From: a virus
Direction: 5' to 3' (one strand)
Virus record (IMG/VR): IMGVR_UViG_3300032282_003042
Span: 1 to 60,271 of that record
DNA length: 60,271 bases
The notes under the pieces were generated by a model. It did no database searches, was not told the origin of the DNA, and saw only the letters and a program-made list of their open reading frames with translations. Below, piece by piece: positions 58,954 to 60,271 of this stretch; the stretch's first letter is position 1; every line of letters starts with the position of its first letter. A program made the translations under genes and the position numbers.

Positions 58954-59172
58954 TTAAGAAAATATCATACTCATAATTACTGGATCCGTTGCCTGCGTTC
59001 CCGATATTCCAGTTAATTCTGATCCATCACCAACAAATTTTACGGCAGTTATTTTTCCTATGTTAGAACCTTCTATCGTAATTCCAGAACCAACTGTCAA
59101 TTTATCATCCACGACATTTGAAGTCATTAAATTTTCTGAAACTAAATTTGCTAGCTGTCTTGTCTTGCCCAT
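58954..59172 (-). CDS. Short tail-fibre-like protein, 72 aa
   Basis: The N-terminus MGKTRQLANLVSENLMTSNVVDD and KFVGDGSELTGIS are typical of the first domain of marine-phage fibre proteins (the latter a common fibre linker). Here the protein stops after 72 residues, so it may be a truncated fibre or a small adaptor. An exact TATAAATA (59184-59191) lies only 11 nt upstream of the ATG, giving an almost leaderless late mRNA. Confidence 0.65.
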   Translation of the reverse strand: MGKTRQLANLVSENLMTSNVVDDKLTVGSGITIEGSNIGKITAVKFVGDGSELTGISGTQATDPVIMSMIFS

Positions 59173-59183
59173 AGTTTTTTAAT

Positions 59184-59191
59184 TATTTATA
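59184..59191 (-). promoter_or_regulatory. T4-type late promoter of the short fibre gene
   Basis: Exact TATAAATA on the minus strand; predicted start near 59178, only about 6 nt before the ATG at 59172. No ribosome-binding site fits in that leader. Confidence 0.75.
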
Positions 59192-59225
59192 TGTTATAAC
59201 AAATATATAAATTATTTTTTAAAAA

Positions 59226-60271
59226 TTATCCAAATCTAGTTATAGAACCTAACACCGTGAAAGTACCTCCAGCAGTTTTAATAATAGACCAAGTATAAAA
59301 ATCATATCCAGATGTACTTAATCCAGCTGTTGGAGCTGATCCTCCTTGCCAGTTTACTGTGACTGAATTACCATCTACAGTTAAACTATTAGTATAAAAA
59401 CTAGTTGATGATTGCTTTGAAATTACATTTATATCTATAGATTGTCCTACTGATAAAATACTATTTAAAGTTGTACTTGCATCACCTCTTATATTATGAG
59501 TCCATGTTGCAGAAGAAGCAGTGGTAAAGAGCCAAATATTAGAAGTTTTTGTGTCAATATTTGCAGTCCCATTTGCAGTGCCAGAAACAATATTCATTCC
59601 TTTTATAATGGCACTTCCGCCTCCAGTTCCAGCTGGACCTTGTATTCCTTGCGCTGCGTATGACCCACTTAAACCTTGTAAACCTTGCGTACCGTAAAAT
59701 CCTTGAACTCCTTGAAAACCTCTAGTTCCTTGTAGTCCATCTGTTCCTTGTATTCCTAAATTGCCTTGAACTCCCTGAACACCTTGATTTCCAGTAGTTC
59801 CCGCTGGCCCTTGAATACCCTGCAATCCACTAGAACCTAAAATTGTTACTATGTAAACAACAATTTCTATAATATCTCCAGTACTTGCACCATCATTTAA
59901 TGTAATAGATGTCCCATTAAAAGCAGAATATTCGCTAGAATCTAATTTAATTCCATTTAAAAATACATCAATATAATTTGGAATATAATTTGTTGTAAAT
60001 ACTGTTTGATTATTAGACGCAACAAATCTAATTACTGATCTATCAGTAGTTGCTCCTTGTGCCCCTTGATTACCTTGAATACCCTGAGTTCCTTGAATAC
60101 CCTGGATACCTTGAGTTCCTTGGATACCTTGGATACCTTGTGTTCCTTGATTTCCTTGAATGCCTTGTGTTCCTTGGTTTCCTTGAATGCCTTGTGTTCC
60201 TTGGTTTCCTTGAATGCCTTGTGTTCCTTGGTTTCCTTGAATGCCTTGTGTTCCTTGGTTTCCTTGAATGC
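59226..60271 (-). CDS. Collagen-like fibre protein, 5' end outside the window
   Basis: The frame stays open from the stop at 59226 to the window edge, so the true start lies beyond 60271. Reading N to C: Gly-X-Gln collagen-like repeats (GIQGNQGTQ type), a beta segment (TTDRSVIRFVASNNQTVFTT, NYIDVFLNGIKLDSSEYSAF, GDIIEIVVYIV), a second collagen-like block (GIQGPAG, GVQGVQG), and a C-terminal beta domain ending LGSITRFG. The middle segment is typical of marine-phage structural proteins. Gly-X-Y triplets form trimeric stalks, so it is probably a fibre carrying binding domains. Confidence 0.8.
   Translation of the reverse strand, partial: IQGNQGTQGIQGNQGTQGIQGNQGTQGIQGNQGTQGIQGNQGTQGIQGIQGTQGIQGIQGTQGIQGNQGAQGATTDRSVIRFVASNNQTVFTTNYIPNYIDVFLNGIKLDSSEYSAFNGTSITLNDGASTGDIIEIVVYIVTILGSSGLQGIQGPAGTTGNQGVQGVQGNLGIQGTDGLQGTRGFQGVQGFYGTQGLQGLSGSYAAQGIQGPAGTGGGSAIIKGMNIVSGTANGTANIDTKTSNIWLFTTASSATWTHNIRGDASTTLNSILSVGQSIDINVISKQSSTSFYTNSLTVDGNSVTVNWQGGSAPTAGLSTSGYDFYTWSIIKTAGGTFTVLGSITRFG
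60161..60271 (-). repeat. 27-bp tandem repeat coding for Gly-X-Gln triplets
   Basis: From 60161 to the window end a 27-bp unit is repeated exactly (starts at 60161, 60188, 60215, 60242, 60269), encoding a nine-residue collagen-like unit. Perfect identity points to recent slippage or recombination and to length variation among relatives. Confidence 0.85.

Noticed and set aside
59226-59825. Collagen-like gene starting at 59825
   Set aside because: The codon there is TTG inside a longer open frame; the protein continues upstream to the window edge.
60161-60271. CRISPR-like array
   Set aside because: The units abut without spacers, keep a reading frame and code for collagen-like triplets.
1-60271. 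Integrase, transposase, or attachment sites
   Set aside because: No recombinase, insertion-sequence ends or target duplications were seen; the gene set is that of a lytic T4-like phage.

Overview
This window is part of the genome of a marine T4-like myovirus (Caudoviricetes, T4 superfamily; cyanophage or pelagiphage type). The replication-recombination and head-neck-tail gene sets are T4 orthologues in the order typical of marine T4-like phages. They come with accessory genes common in that group: MazG, Hsp20, a CobS-like MoxR ATPase with a VWA partner, two 2OG-Fe(II) oxygenases and class I ribonucleotide reductase. The DNA is visibly AT-rich, which fits a low-GC host such as Prochlorococcus or SAR11. 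No photosynthesis gene is present here, so the host cannot be settled from this window.

Layout. Positions 17-2596 are a short rightward block: a secreted or virion protein, four very small proteins, a tail-fibre-like protein and a thermonuclease-fold nuclease. Everything from 2597 to the right end runs leftward. 2597-5255 looks like a lysis module (nuclease, C39-like peptidase, GH24 lysozyme, two-helix membrane protein, further membrane or virion protein). 5291-9890 holds a small ORF, nrdB, nrdA and primase gp61. 9969-14851 is an accessory stretch of conserved small and charged proteins, an Ig-like decoration protein and a 2OG oxygenase. A tRNA-Ser(UGA) and mazG follow. 15439-25214 is the replisome: gp41 helicase, UvsX, gp43 polymerase, two small beta-rich proteins, Hsp20, RegA, gp62, a second 2OG oxygenase, gp44 and gp45. 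25211-29085 holds two small genes and the MoxR/VWA-peptidase pair. 29143-35178 holds gp46, a DUF3110-like protein, gp47, late sigma factor gp55, an Sm-like protein, UvsW and UvsY. 35175-51460 is the virion block: gp19-like protein, gp23, gp22, gp21, a gp67/68-like protein, gp20, gp19, gp18, gp17, accessory virion proteins, gp16, gp15, gp14 and gp13. 51488-60271 is adhesin and fibre DNA: a 2351-residue protein of about 44 propeller-like repeats, two small fibre proteins, and a collagen-like protein cut by the window edge.

Regulation is readable. Early and replication genes carry host-type TTGACN-17-TATAAT promoters (9919-9947, 21043-21071, 21684-21712, 32722-32750). Structural and accessory genes carry T4-type TATAAATA late elements, the class used by gp55. 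The nicest regulatory element lies ahead of the lysis module at 5264-5287. There a hairpin hides the ribosome-binding site, and a late promoter overlaps its upstream arm, so late transcripts should start inside the hairpin and free the site, as in the T4 gene e logic. Other points of interest are a consensus rightward promoter antisense to the gp55-uvsW region, the MoxR plus HExxH/VWA pair, the shared N-terminal domain of the two lytic enzymes, and the repeat architecture of the giant adhesin.
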